A stretch of 64,000 nt of DNA from Pacificitalea manganoxidans (GTDB lineage Bacteria > Pseudomonadota > Alphaproteobacteria > Rhodobacterales > Rhodobacteraceae): positions 868,001 to 932,000 of the forward strand of contig NZ_CP021404.1 in NCBI RefSeq assembly GCF_002504165.1, in the 5' to 3' direction. Positions 8,593-16,803 of this stretch are shown piece by piece. Every line of letters starts with the position of its first letter. The first letter of the stretch is position 1. The position numbers and the translations under genes are program-made. The notes beneath the pieces are model-generated. The model ran no database searches, was not told where the DNA came from, and saw nothing but the letters and a program-made list of their open reading frames with translations.

Positions 8593-9362
8593 AGGCGCTG
8601 CTGCTGTCGGTGATATTGGCCCTCGGACTGGGTTCTGCCCCGGCCCGGGCCGAGGACGCGCCGGTGACCGTGTTCGCTGCCGCCAGCCTGAAAACCGCGC
8701 TCGACCGGATCGTGGCGGATTGGGCGGCGGAGCCTGACGCCGCGCCCGATGCCGTTCCGGTGCGGGTCAGCTATGCCGGGTCTTCGGCCTTGGCGCGACA
8801 AATCCTGCAAGGCGCGCCTGCGGATATCTTCATCTCTGCCAATGCCGACTGGATGGACCGGGTCGAGGCCGAGGGCCTGCTGATTCCCGGCAGCCGCGCT
8901 GATCTGCTGGGCAATACGCTGGTGCTGATCGCCCATGACCCGGATGCGGCCCCGGTGGAGATTACCGCCGATCTGCCGCTGGCGCAGATGCTGGGCGAGG
9001 ATCGGCTGGCGATGGCGCTGGTCGAGGCCGTTCCGGCGGGGATCTACGGTCGCGCGGCGCTGAGCTCGCTGGGCCTGTGGGACAGCGTGGCGGCGCGGGT
9101 GGCGCAGGCTGATAACGTGCGCGCGGCTCTGGCGCTCGTCAGTCGGGGGGAGGCGCCGCTGGGCATCACCTACGCGACCGACGCCCATGCAGCGGGGGAC
9201 GCGGTGCAGGTGCTGGGCGCATTTCCACCCGACAGCCACCCGCCGATCATCTACCCCGTTGCCGCGCTGCGCGACCGGCCCGAAGCGGCGGCGTTTCTCG
9301 ACTGGCTGCGCGGGCCGCAGGCGCAGGCGATCTTCGCGGACGAAGGTTTCACCACCCCGTGA
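8589..9362 (+). CDS. modA: Molybdate ABC transporter, substrate-binding protein
   Basis: 257 residues with a clear signal peptide (about 1-21, cut near ARA). The periplasmic protein binds molybdate/tungstate and delivers it to ModBC. Family blocks include VFAAASLKTALDRI at the mature N-terminus (oxyanion-binding Ser), YAGSSALARQI, GAPADIFISANADWMD, the NTLVLI strand and GITYATDA near the C-terminus. ATGA overlap with the pirin gene and GTGA overlap with modB indicate a tightly coupled operon. Confidence 0.95.
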   Translation: MKALLLSVILALGLGSAPARAEDAPVTVFAAASLKTALDRIVADWAAEPDAAPDAVPVRVSYAGSSALARQILQGAPADIFISANADWMDRVEAEGLLIPGSRADLLGNTLVLIAHDPDAAPVEITADLPLAQMLGEDRLAMALVEAVPAGIYGRAALSSLGLWDSVAARVAQADNVRAALALVSRGEAPLGITYATDAHAAGDAVQVLGAFPPDSHPPIIYPVAALRDRPEAAAFLDWLRGPQAQAIFADEGFTTP

Positions 9363-10069
9363 CGGATTGGCTGCCCCCGAATTGGCTCACGCCCGAGGAA
9401 TGGACCGCCGTCGCGCTGTCGCTGAAGGTGTCGTTCTGGGCGGTCGTGGCCTCGCTGCCGCTGGGCGTGTTCACGGCCTATGCATTGGCGCGCTGGCGCT
9501 TTCCGGGGCGGCAGATCCTGAACGGGTTGGTGCATCTGCCGCTGATCCTGCCCCCGGTGGTGACCGGCTATCTGCTGCTGCTCAGCTTTGGGCGGCAGGG
9601 CTGGGCGGGCGGTTTGCTGGACGCGCTGGGTCTGGGGGTCGCGTTTCGCTGGACGGGCGCGGCGCTGGCGGCGGCGATCATGGCCTTTCCGTTGATGGTG
9701 CGCGCGATCCGGTTGAGCTTCGAGGCCGTCGATCCCCGGTTGGAGGAGGCCGCCGCGACGCTGGGGGCGTCGCGGCTTTGGGTGTTTCTGACCGTGACCC
9801 TGCCGCTGGTGGCGCCGGGGGTGATCGCGGGGGCGGTTCTGGCCTTTGCTAAGGCGATGGGGGAATTCGGTGCGACGATCACCTTTGTCTCCTCGATTCC
9901 CGGTGAAACCCAGACGCTGCCCTCGGCGATCTACGCGTTTTTGCAGGTGCCGGGGGCCGAAGGCTCCGCCGCGCGGCTGGTGATCGTGTCCGTTGTGGTG
10001 GCGCTGAGCGCGCTGTTCGCCTCCGAATGGCTGGCGCAACGGGCGGCGCGCCGGGTGTCGGGCGCATGA
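9359..10069 (+). CDS. modB: Molybdate ABC transporter, permease
   Basis: 236 residues from a GTG start overlapping the modA stop. There are about five membrane helices. The cytoplasmic EAA loop that contacts ModC is visible (EEAAATLGASRLWVFLTVTLPLVAPG). The segment AKAMGEFGATITFVSSIPGETQTLPSAIY is highly diagnostic of ModB. It forms the membrane channel of the molybdate importer, and its stop overlaps the modC start (ATGA). Confidence 0.96.
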   Translation: MTDWLPPNWLTPEEWTAVALSLKVSFWAVVASLPLGVFTAYALARWRFPGRQILNGLVHLPLILPPVVTGYLLLLSFGRQGWAGGLLDALGLGVAFRWTGAALAAAIMAFPLMVRAIRLSFEAVDPRLEEAAATLGASRLWVFLTVTLPLVAPGVIAGAVLAFAKAMGEFGATITFVSSIPGETQTLPSAIYAFLQVPGAEGSAARLVIVSVVVALSALFASEWLAQRAARRVSGA

Positions 10070-11190
10070 GCCTGTCGGTCGAAATCCGCCACCGCGCCGG
10101 GGCGTTCACGCTCGATGCGGCGTTTCAGGCGCCCTCCGGCGTGACCGCGCTGTTCGGGCGTTCGGGCGCGGGCAAGACCACGGTCGTCAATGCCGTGGCC
10201 GGGCTGATCCGCCCCGAGGCCGGGCGCATCACGCTGGGCGCGCGCGTCCTGTGGGATGCGTCCGCTAGAATTTGGGTGCCGCCGCACCGCCGCCGCATTG
10301 GCTATGTGTTTCAGCAGGCGCGGCTGTTTCCGCATCTGAGCGTGGCGCAAAACCTGAGCTATGGCAGCTGGTTCGCCCGGCGGCAGGGGCGTGCGCCCGC
10401 CGCAAAACTGGCGCAGGTGGTCGAGATGCTGGGCATCGGGCCGCTGCTGGCGCGCCGTCCGGCGACCCTGTCGGGGGGCGAGGCACAGCGCGTGGCCATC
10501 GGGCGCGCGTTGCTGGCCGCGCCGGAATTGCTGCTGCTGGATGAGCCGCTGGCCGCGCTGGACGACGCCCGCAAGGCAGAGATCCTGCCCTATCTGGAAC
10601 GGCTGCGGGACGAAACGCAGGTGCCTGTGCTTTACGTCAGCCACGCGGTGTCGGAAATCGCGCGGCTTGCCAACACGGTCGTCGCGCTGGAGCAGGGGCG
10701 CGTCGTGCGGGCCGGTCCGGCGGAGGCTCTCCTAGCCGATCCGCAAGTGGTGCCGACACTGGGAGTGCGCGAGGCAGGCGCGGTGCTGACCGGGCGGGTG
10801 CGCGCCCATCACGAAGACGGGCTGACGGAATTGTCCCTGCGGGGCGGGCCGCTGCTGGTGCCGGGGGTGACCGGCGCGCCGGGGGACCATGTCCGCGTGC
10901 GGGTCCATGCCCATGATGTCATCATAGCCCGCGCCCGCCCCGAAGGCCTGTCGGCGCTCAACATCCTGCCCGCTACCGTGCGGCAAGTGCATCAGGGCGC
11001 CGGGCCGGGGGTGGCGGTGCAGCTGGATCTGGGCGGGGATCTGCTGCTGGCGCGGATCACCCGGCGCTCGGCGGAGGCATTGGCGCTGGCGCCCGGCGTG
11101 ACCTGCCACGCGATCCTGAAATCAGTCTCTGTCGGGCCTGCGGATCTGGGGCAGGGGGCAGGTCCGGGCGAACCCGATCCGGCGGGCTGA
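10066..11190 (+). CDS. modC: Molybdate ABC transporter, ATP-binding protein
   Basis: 374 residues. Walker A is GRSGAGKTT at 31-39, the signature LSGGE at 136-140 and Walker B LLLLDEP around 156-162, followed by an H-loop (SHAVSE). The last 75 or so residues form a molybdate-binding MOP/TOBE-like domain (LSALNILPATVRQVHQG and LARITRRSAEALALAPGVTCHAILKSV). It powers ModAB import. The start is the ATG inside the modB stop overlap. No recognisable ModE box was found upstream of the operon. Confidence 0.95.
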   Translation: MSLSVEIRHRAGAFTLDAAFQAPSGVTALFGRSGAGKTTVVNAVAGLIRPEAGRITLGARVLWDASARIWVPPHRRRIGYVFQQARLFPHLSVAQNLSYGSWFARRQGRAPAAKLAQVVEMLGIGPLLARRPATLSGGEAQRVAIGRALLAAPELLLLDEPLAALDDARKAEILPYLERLRDETQVPVLYVSHAVSEIARLANTVVALEQGRVVRAGPAEALLADPQVVPTLGVREAGAVLTGRVRAHHEDGLTELSLRGGPLLVPGVTGAPGDHVRVRVHAHDVIIARARPEGLSALNILPATVRQVHQGAGPGVAVQLDLGGDLLLARITRRSAEALALAPGVTCHAILKSVSVGPADLGQGAGPGEPDPAG

Positions 11191-11308
11191 TGCCGCGCCG
11201 CCGCGCGGCGACGCATGGGCAATCCTGCCATGTCTGGATTTTAGCCTGACCTTCCGTCACATTTCCCTTACACGACGCTGTGATCGGCGCGCAGTTGCGA
11301 GGAGCGGA

Positions 11309-12250
11309 ATGGCAGGACGAGAGCGGGGCCTCGATGACGCGGCACGGGCGGCATGGCTGTCCTACGTCGCGGGCAATACCCAAGATGAAATCGCGGCCAA
11401 GCTGGGGGTCTCCCGGCAGAAGGCGCAGCGGCTCATCAGTCAGGCGCAGTCGGCGGGACTGATTCGCGTGCGCATCGACCATCCGATTTCCAATTGCCTC
11501 AGCATCGCGCAGGATCTGACGGACCGCTACGGCCTGCGGTTTTGCAACGTGGTGCCCAGCGATCCGGCCTCGGGTTCATCCGTTCTGGGGGTGGCCGACG
11601 CCACCGCCGACGCCATCGAGCATTGGTTGAGCCGAGAGGAGCCGGTGGTTCTGGCGCTTGGCACCGGGCGCACGCTGAAAGCGGCAGTGCAGCAATTGCC
11701 GCAGATCGATTGTCCGCAGCACCGAATCGTGTCGCTGACCGGCAATATCGCGCCCTCTGGTGCGACGGCATTCTACAACGTGCTGTTTTCTTTGGGGGAG
11801 CGCGTGAACGCCACGACCTTCCCGCTGCCCATGCCGGTGGTCGCCAACAGCGCCGAGGAATGCGCCGCGCTGCGCGAACAGCCGATGATCCGCCGGGCGC
11901 TGGATCTGGTGATCGAGGCCGATGTCGCCTTTGTCGGGGTTGGCCAGATGTCCGAAGACGCGCCGCTTTACATGGACGGGTTCATCACCGCCGAGGATCT
12001 GGACCTGAACCGCCGCCACGGCGCGGTGGGGGAGATCATCGGCTGGGTGTTCGACGCCGAAGGCCGGGTGCTGACCGAGGGCAGCAATGCGCGTGTCGCC
12101 GCAGCCCCGTTGCGGTTCGCCGATGAGGCGCTGGTGATCGGCACCGCAATGGGCGCATCGAAGGTTCCGGGCGTCCGCGCGGCCATCAAGGGCGGCATTC
12201 TCAACGGCCTGATCACGGATGAAGTGACCGGACGGATGCTTCTCAAGTAA
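11309..12250 (+). CDS. smoC: SorC/DeoR-type sugar-binding regulator of polyol operon
   Basis: 313 residues. An N-terminal helix-turn-helix (about 22-48: NTQDEIAAKLGVSRQKAQRLISQA) is joined to a SorC-type phosphosugar-binding domain (about 60-310) with the GTGRTLKAAVQQLP, SLTGNIAPSG, VGVGQMSEDAPL and GSNARVAAAPLRFADEALVIGTAMGASKVPGVRAAI blocks. It resembles SmoC of the Rhodobacter polyol operon and precedes the transporter in the same orientation, so it probably controls the genes downstream in response to a sugar phosphate. GAGGAG lies just before the ATG. An intrinsic terminator follows immediately, so the regulator is transcribed separately. Confidence 0.88.
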   Translation: MAGRERGLDDAARAAWLSYVAGNTQDEIAAKLGVSRQKAQRLISQAQSAGLIRVRIDHPISNCLSIAQDLTDRYGLRFCNVVPSDPASGSSVLGVADATADAIEHWLSREEPVVLALGTGRTLKAAVQQLPQIDCPQHRIVSLTGNIAPSGATAFYNVLFSLGERVNATTFPLPMPVVANSAEECAALREQPMIRRALDLVIEADVAFVGVGQMSEDAPLYMDGFITAEDLDLNRRHGAVGEIIGWVFDAEGRVLTEGSNARVAAAPLRFADEALVIGTAMGASKVPGVRAAIKGGILNGLITDEVTGRMLLK

Positions 12251-12273
12251 CTGAAATCCTATGATTTGCTGAG

Positions 12274-12300
12274 AAACCGTCCGAATTTCGGGCGGTTTTG
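12274..12300 (+). terminator. Intrinsic terminator after smoC
   Basis: Near-perfect stem of 10-12 bp (AAACCGTCCGAA at 12274-12285, TTCGGGCGGTTT at 12287-12298, one T.G wobble), leaving a small A/T loop. It is followed by TTTTG. It begins 24 bases after the smoC stop and separates it from the transporter genes. Confidence 0.8.
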
Positions 12301-12311
12301 TAACGATTCCG

Positions 12312-12340
12312 TTGACAAGTCGCCCCGCAAAATGAATAAA
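12312..12340 (+). promoter_or_regulatory. Candidate promoter of the polyol transport operon
   Basis: TTGACA at 12312-12317 and an AT-rich -10 candidate (GAATAA/AATAAA, 12334-12340) are 16-17 bases apart, right after the smoC terminator and 46 bases before the binding-protein ATG. TGCTC occurs at 12341-12345 and again at 12360-12364 (inside ATTTGCTCA), 19 bases apart. A related ATTTGCTGA lies at 12264-12272. These could be regulator half-sites; that is an inference. Confidence 0.55.
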
Positions 12341-12385
12341 TGCTCGTGTGCTTGGCATTTGCTCAATAGCCACAGGGAGGACACC

Positions 12386-13711
12386 ATGAAGAGCATCCGA
12401 CGCCCCCTCACCGGGGCCTGCGCCGTTAGTGCGATCGCCGCCGTTTTCGCGAGCGCCGCTTCGGCCGAAACCATTACCATCGCAACCGTGAACAACGGCG
12501 ACATGATCCGCATGCAGGGTCTGACCCAGTCGTTCACCGAAGCGAATCCCGACATCGAACTGGAATGGGTCACGCTCGAAGAGAACGTGCTGCGCCAGCG
12601 TGTCACCACCGATATCGCCACGAAGGGCGGTCAGTATGACGTCATGACGATCGGCACCTACGAGGCACCGATCTGGGCGGCTCAGGGCTGGCTCGTCGCG
12701 CTGGACGACATGGGCGAAGACTACGATGTCGACGACCTGCTGCCCGCGATCCGCGGCGGTCTGACCTATGAAGACAAGCTCTATGCTGCGCCGTTCTACG
12801 GCGAAAGCTCGATGGTCATGTATCGCAAAGACCTGATGGAAGAAGCCGGTCTGGAAATGCCGGACGCTCCCACCTGGGAATTCATCGCTCAGGCCGCCGA
12901 GGCCATGACCGACGAAGAAAAAGAGATCTACGGCATCTGCCTGCGCGGCAAGGCCGGCTGGGGTGAGAACATGGCGTTCCTCTCCGCGATGGCCAACTCG
13001 ATGGGCGCGCGCTGGTTCGACATGGACTGGAACCCGCAGTTCAACACCGAAGAGTGGAAGACGACCCTCACCACCTATCTTGACCTGATGAACAGCTACG
13101 GGCCTCCGGGCGCGTCCTCGAACGGGTTCAACGAGAACCTCGCTCTGTTCCAGTCGGGCAAGTGCGGCATGTGGATCGACGCCACCGTGGCTGCGTCCTT
13201 CGTGACCAACCCCAACGACAGCACCGTCGCCGATCAGGTCGGCTTTGCACTGGCCCCCGATGCGGGTCTGGGCAAGCGCGGCAACTGGCTCTGGGCTTGG
13301 AACCTCGCGATCCCCGCAGGCTCCGAGAAGGAAGAGTCCGCGAAGAAGTTCATCGCTTGGGCAACCTCCAAGGAGTACACCGCTCTCGTCGCCGAGAACG
13401 AAGGCTGGGCCAACGTTCCTCCGGGCACGCGCAAGTCGCTCTATGAGAACCAGGACTACATCGACGCGGCTCCGTTCGCCGAGATGACCCTGCAGAGCAT
13501 CGAAGCGGCCGACCCGACCAACCCGGCGGTCGACGAAGTGCCCTACACCGGTGTTCAGTTCGTCGCGATCCCTGAATTCCAGGGCATCGGCACCGCAGTG
13601 GGTCAGCAGTTCGCTGCCGCACTGGCCGGGCAGGTGACCGCGGAGCAGGCGCTTCAGAACGCTCAGGCACTGACCGAGCGCGAAATGAAGAAGGGCGGCT
13701 ACATCAAGTAA
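12386..13711 (+). CDS. smoE: Polyol ABC transporter, substrate-binding protein
   Basis: 441 residues. It has a signal peptide (1-27, ending ASAAS-AE) and a family 1 extracellular solute-binding domain (TIATVNNGDMIRMQGLTQSF, then VTTDIATKGGQYDVMTIGTYEAP, YAAPFYGESSMVMYRKDLMEEAGL and a GKCGMWIDATVAA segment). It closely resembles the sorbitol/mannitol-binding proteins of Rhodobacter. The ATG at 12386 was chosen because AGGGAGGA is 3-10 bases upstream and the signal peptide starts there; 40 upstream residues are not credible. Codon use looks optimised (many GAC, CTG, ATC), consistent with high expression. Confidence 0.92.
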   Translation: MKSIRRPLTGACAVSAIAAVFASAASAETITIATVNNGDMIRMQGLTQSFTEANPDIELEWVTLEENVLRQRVTTDIATKGGQYDVMTIGTYEAPIWAAQGWLVALDDMGEDYDVDDLLPAIRGGLTYEDKLYAAPFYGESSMVMYRKDLMEEAGLEMPDAPTWEFIAQAAEAMTDEEKEIYGICLRGKAGWGENMAFLSAMANSMGARWFDMDWNPQFNTEEWKTTLTTYLDLMNSYGPPGASSNGFNENLALFQSGKCGMWIDATVAASFVTNPNDSTVADQVGFALAPDAGLGKRGNWLWAWNLAIPAGSEKEESAKKFIAWATSKEYTALVAENEGWANVPPGTRKSLYENQDYIDAAPFAEMTLQSIEAADPTNPAVDEVPYTGVQFVAIPEFQGIGTAVGQQFAAALAGQVTAEQALQNAQALTEREMKKGGYIK

Positions 13712-13724
13712 TCGCTCCACCTTA

Positions 13725-13758
13725 CCGAGGCCGGTTTGTCCCTTTCTGCCGGCCTCGG
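13725..13758 (+). other. Intercistronic stem-loop after smoE
   Basis: A perfect 10-bp stem (CCGAGGCCGG at 13725-13734, CCGGCCTCGG at 13749-13758) with a 14-base loop starts 14 bases after the smoE stop. No U-tract follows, so it more likely protects smoE mRNA or partly reduces read-through than fully terminates. That fits the need for more binding protein than permease. The remaining ~240 bases to smoF show no gene. Confidence 0.7.
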
Positions 13759-14002
13759 ACTTCCGCAAGGTTTCCCCTGACGACCGCTTCTATCCTACCG
13801 CCGTTTCCGACCCGACCTCGTCCTCCGTGCCACTGCCCGCCCGGGGCGTGTTCGGATCGCAGGCCACCGCTCCGTCGCTTTTGCTGGACGCGCCGGTCTC
13901 CTGCATAGACGATCCGCGCAGTTCACTTGCGCAACTCATACCCGCCGCCGCTGTGCGTGCCCCGCCGCCCTTACCGTTCCCGACCTAATCGAGAGGCATG
14001 TC

Positions 14003-14875
14003 ATGGCCACCGATCACTCGCGCACCGCCGCCCGGATCATGATCTCGCCCGCCGTTCTCCTGCTGCTTGCTTGGATGATCGTGCCGCTGGCGATGACACT
14101 CTATTTCTCCTTCCTCCGTTACAACCTGCTGATGCCAGGGATGGAGGAGTGGATCGGCTTCGACAACTATGTGTATTTCTTCGATGATCCGGCGTTCAAA
14201 GCCGCCATCGTCAATACGCTGGTTCTGGTTCTGGGCGTGCTGCTGATTACCGTCGTGGGCGGGACGCTGCTGGCGCTGCTGCTCGATCAGCCGATGTTCG
14301 GTCAGGGGATCGTGCGCATCCTGACCATCGCGCCGTTCCTTGTCATGCCGACCGTGTCCGCGCTGGTCTGGAAGAACATGTTCATGAACCCGGTGAACGG
14401 TCTTTTCGCGCATCTGTTCAAGGCACTGGGCTTTGCGCCTTATGACTTCCTCGGCAATGCGCCGCTCGCCTCGATCATCTTCATGGTGGCGTGGATGTGG
14501 CTGCCCTTTGCCGCGCTGATCCTGCTGACCGCGTTGCAGTCGCTCGATCAGGAACAGATCGAAGCCGCCGAAATGGACGGTGCCGGGGCCTTTGCCCGCT
14601 TCTTCTACATCGTGGTGCCGCACCTGTCGCGCGCCGCAACCGTGGTGATCTTGATCGAGACGATCTTCCTTCTGTCGGTCTTCGCCGAGATCCTCGTCAC
14701 CACCAATGGCGGTCCGGGCTATGCCTCGACCAACCTGACCTACCTCGTCTATGTGCAGTCTCTGCTGCAGTTCGACGTCGGCGCTGGTGCCGCAGGTGGG
14801 GTCATCGCCATCATCCTGGCCAACATTGTTGCGATCTTCCTGATGCGGATGATCGGCAAGAACCTGGACGCGTGA
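14003..14875 (+). CDS. smoF: Polyol ABC transporter, permease 1
   Basis: 290-residue inner-membrane protein with six predicted helices, the MalF-type partner of the importer. The cytoplasmic EAA loop reads QIEAAEMDGAGAFARFFYIVVPHL (about 190-213). The N-terminal hydrophobic helix (ARIMISPAVLLLLAWMIVPLAMTLYFSF) is typical of carbohydrate uptake type 1 permeases. GAGAGG lies 6 bases before the ATG. smoG follows after 7 bases. Confidence 0.93.
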   Translation: MATDHSRTAARIMISPAVLLLLAWMIVPLAMTLYFSFLRYNLLMPGMEEWIGFDNYVYFFDDPAFKAAIVNTLVLVLGVLLITVVGGTLLALLLDQPMFGQGIVRILTIAPFLVMPTVSALVWKNMFMNPVNGLFAHLFKALGFAPYDFLGNAPLASIIFMVAWMWLPFAALILLTALQSLDQEQIEAAEMDGAGAFARFFYIVVPHLSRAATVVILIETIFLLSVFAEILVTTNGGPGYASTNLTYLVYVQSLLQFDVGAGAAGGVIAIILANIVAIFLMRMIGKNLDA

Positions 14876-14882
14876 GGACATC

Positions 14883-15713
14883 ATGGCCCGTAAGGTTTCC
14901 ACATCCCGCAAGCTGATCGTCACCGCCGTGGCGTGGACGATCGGTATCCTGCTCTTCTTCCCGATCCTCTGGATCTTTCTGACGAGCTTCAAGACTGAGG
15001 CGACCGCGATCGCCGATCCGCCGGTGTTCCTGTTCTTTGACTGGACGATGGAGAACTACACCACCGTTCAGGAGCGCTCGAACTACTTCCGGCATTTCTG
15101 GAACTCGGTCGTCATCTCCATCGGCTCCACCGTTCTGGGTCTAATCATCGCGGTGCCCGCCGCATGGGCCATGGCCTTCGTACCCGGCAAGCGGACCAAG
15201 GACGTCCTGATGTGGATGCTCTCGACCAAGATGCTGCCGCCCGTCGGCGTGCTGATCCCGATCTACCTGCTGTTCCGCGATCTGGGGCTGCTGGATACCA
15301 AGATCGGCCTGACCATCGTGCTGATGCTGATCAACCTGCCGATCATCGTCTGGATGCTCTACACCTACTTCCGCGAAATTCCGGGTGAGATTCTGGAAGC
15401 TAGCCGGATGGACGGGGCCAGCCTGCGCGATGAGATCATCTATGTGCTGACGCCGATGGCCGTGCCGGGGATCGCCTCGACCCTGCTGCTCAACATCATC
15501 CTCGCCTGGAACGAGGCGTTCTGGACCCTCAACCTGACCGCTGCCAAGGCGGCACCGCTCACCGCCTTCATCGCCAGCTATTCCAGCCCCGAAGGCCTGT
15601 TCTACGCCAAGCTGTCGGCGGCCTCCACGATGGCCATTGCGCCGATCATGATCCTCGGCTGGTTCAGCCAGAAACAGCTCGTCCGCGGCCTGACCTTCGG
15701 CGCGGTGAAATAA
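14883..15713 (+). CDS. smoG: Polyol ABC transporter, permease 2
   Basis: 276-residue MalG-type permease with about six membrane helices. The conserved N-terminal [16 protein letters not shown] segment is present, and the EAA loop is [28 protein letters not shown]. Its C-terminus ends [13 protein letters not shown], a family-typical end for this group. It pairs with SmoF and SmoK, and the start follows smoF by 7 bases. Confidence 0.93.
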   Translation: MARKVSTSRKLIVTAVAWTIGILLFFPILWIFLTSFKTEATAIADPPVFLFFDWTMENYTTVQERSNYFRHFWNSVVISIGSTVLGLIIAVPAAWAMAFVPGKRTKDVLMWMLSTKMLPPVGVLIPIYLLFRDLGLLDTKIGLTIVLMLINLPIIVWMLYTYFREIPGEILEASRMDGASLRDEIIYVLTPMAVPGIASTLLLNIILAWNEAFWTLNLTAAKAAPLTAFIASYSSPEGLFYAKLSAASTMAIAPIMILGWFSQKQLVRGLTFGAVK

Positions 15714-15724
15714 GGAAACGACCC

Positions 15725-16726
15725 ATGGGACGCATTACGCTCAACCAGATCACCAAGAGCTTCGGCGACAAGCAGGTCATTCCGCCGCTGGATCTCGAAA
15801 TCAATGACGGCGAATTCGTTGTGTTCGTCGGCCCCTCGGGCTGCGGCAAGTCCACGCTGCTGCGCCTGATCGCGGGGCTGGAGGATGTCAGCTCCGGCGA
15901 CATCGTCATCGACGGCACGCCCGCCACCGACCTGCCCCCGGCCAAGCGCGGTCTGGCAATGGTGTTCCAGAGCTACGCGCTCTATCCCCATATGTCGGTG
16001 CGCAAGAACATCGCGTTCCCGCTGAAGATGGCGAAGACCGATCAGGCCGAAATAGACCGCAAGGTGACGAATGCCGCCGAGGTTCTGAACCTCACCGACT
16101 ACCTCGACAACCGGCCCGGCCAGTTGTCGGGCGGTCAGCGCCAGCGCGTCGCCATTGGCCGTGCCATCGTGCGCGAACCGGCTGCATTCCTCTTTGACGA
16201 GCCGCTGTCGAACCTCGACGCCGCACTGCGGGTCAACATGCGCGCCGAAATCAGCGAACTGCACCAGCAGCTTGCGACCACGATGGTCTATGTGACCCAC
16301 GATCAGGTCGAAGCCATGACCATGGCCGACAAGATCGTCGTGCTGCATGCCGGTGTGATCGAACAGGTCGGCTCGCCGCTGGAACTCTACGAGCGTCCGC
16401 GCAACCGGTTCGTCGCAGGCTTCATCGGCTCGCCTAAGATGAACTTCCTCGAAGGGGAGCCCGCGACCGGCTACGACGCCCATGCGATCGGCATCCGCCC
16501 CGAGCATATCACCCTGTCGAAAACCGAAGGCACTTGGCAGGGGACCGTGGGTCTTGCCGAGCATCTGGGGTCCGACACCTTCGTGCGGATCGCCGTGCCG
16601 GGGCAGGGCGACATGATCGTGCGCACCATCGGTGACTTTGCGGTGAAGCCGGGCGAAACCGTTTATCTCACTCCCGATCCGGCCAAGATCCACCGGTTCG
16701 ACGCCACAGGGTTAGCACTACGCTGA
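15725..16726 (+). CDS. smoK: Polyol ABC transporter, ATP-binding protein
   Basis: 333 residues of the MalK/UgpC class. Walker [10 protein letters not shown] is at 36-44, the Q-loop [13 protein letters not shown] near 80-92, signature LSGGQ at 134-138 and Walker [13 protein letters not shown] soon after. The C-terminal region (about 235-333) is the regulatory OB/TOBE domain with [10 protein letters not shown]. It energises SmoEFG. A GC hairpin (9-bp stem, 16735-16743 with 16754-16762) follows the stop, exactly where Rhodobacter operons carry the sorbitol dehydrogenase gene smoS. Confidence 0.94.
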   Translation: MGRITLNQITKSFGDKQVIPPLDLEINDGEFVVFVGPSGCGKSTLLRLIAGLEDVSSGDIVIDGTPATDLPPAKRGLAMVFQSYALYPHMSVRKNIAFPLKMAKTDQAEIDRKVTNAAEVLNLTDYLDNRPGQLSGGQRQRVAIGRAIVREPAAFLFDEPLSNLDAALRVNMRAEISELHQQLATTMVYVTHDQVEAMTMADKIVVLHAGVIEQVGSPLELYERPRNRFVAGFIGSPKMNFLEGEPATGYDAHAIGIRPEHITLSKTEGTWQGTVGLAEHLGSDTFVRIAVPGQGDMIVRTIGDFAVKPGETVYLTPDPAKIHRFDATGLALR

Positions 16727-16803
16727 CCCCCTTCGCCGCGCCGACCCTCCCGGCGGCGCGGCGTCGCGCATCTTTACTGCTCGAATTCTATAGGATGTCA
16801 GAA

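Noticed and set aside
11576-13768. 730-codon minus-strand open frame
   Set aside because: Antisense of smoC and smoE. It spans the terminator and promoter region, has no family resemblance, and long antisense frames are expected at this GC content.
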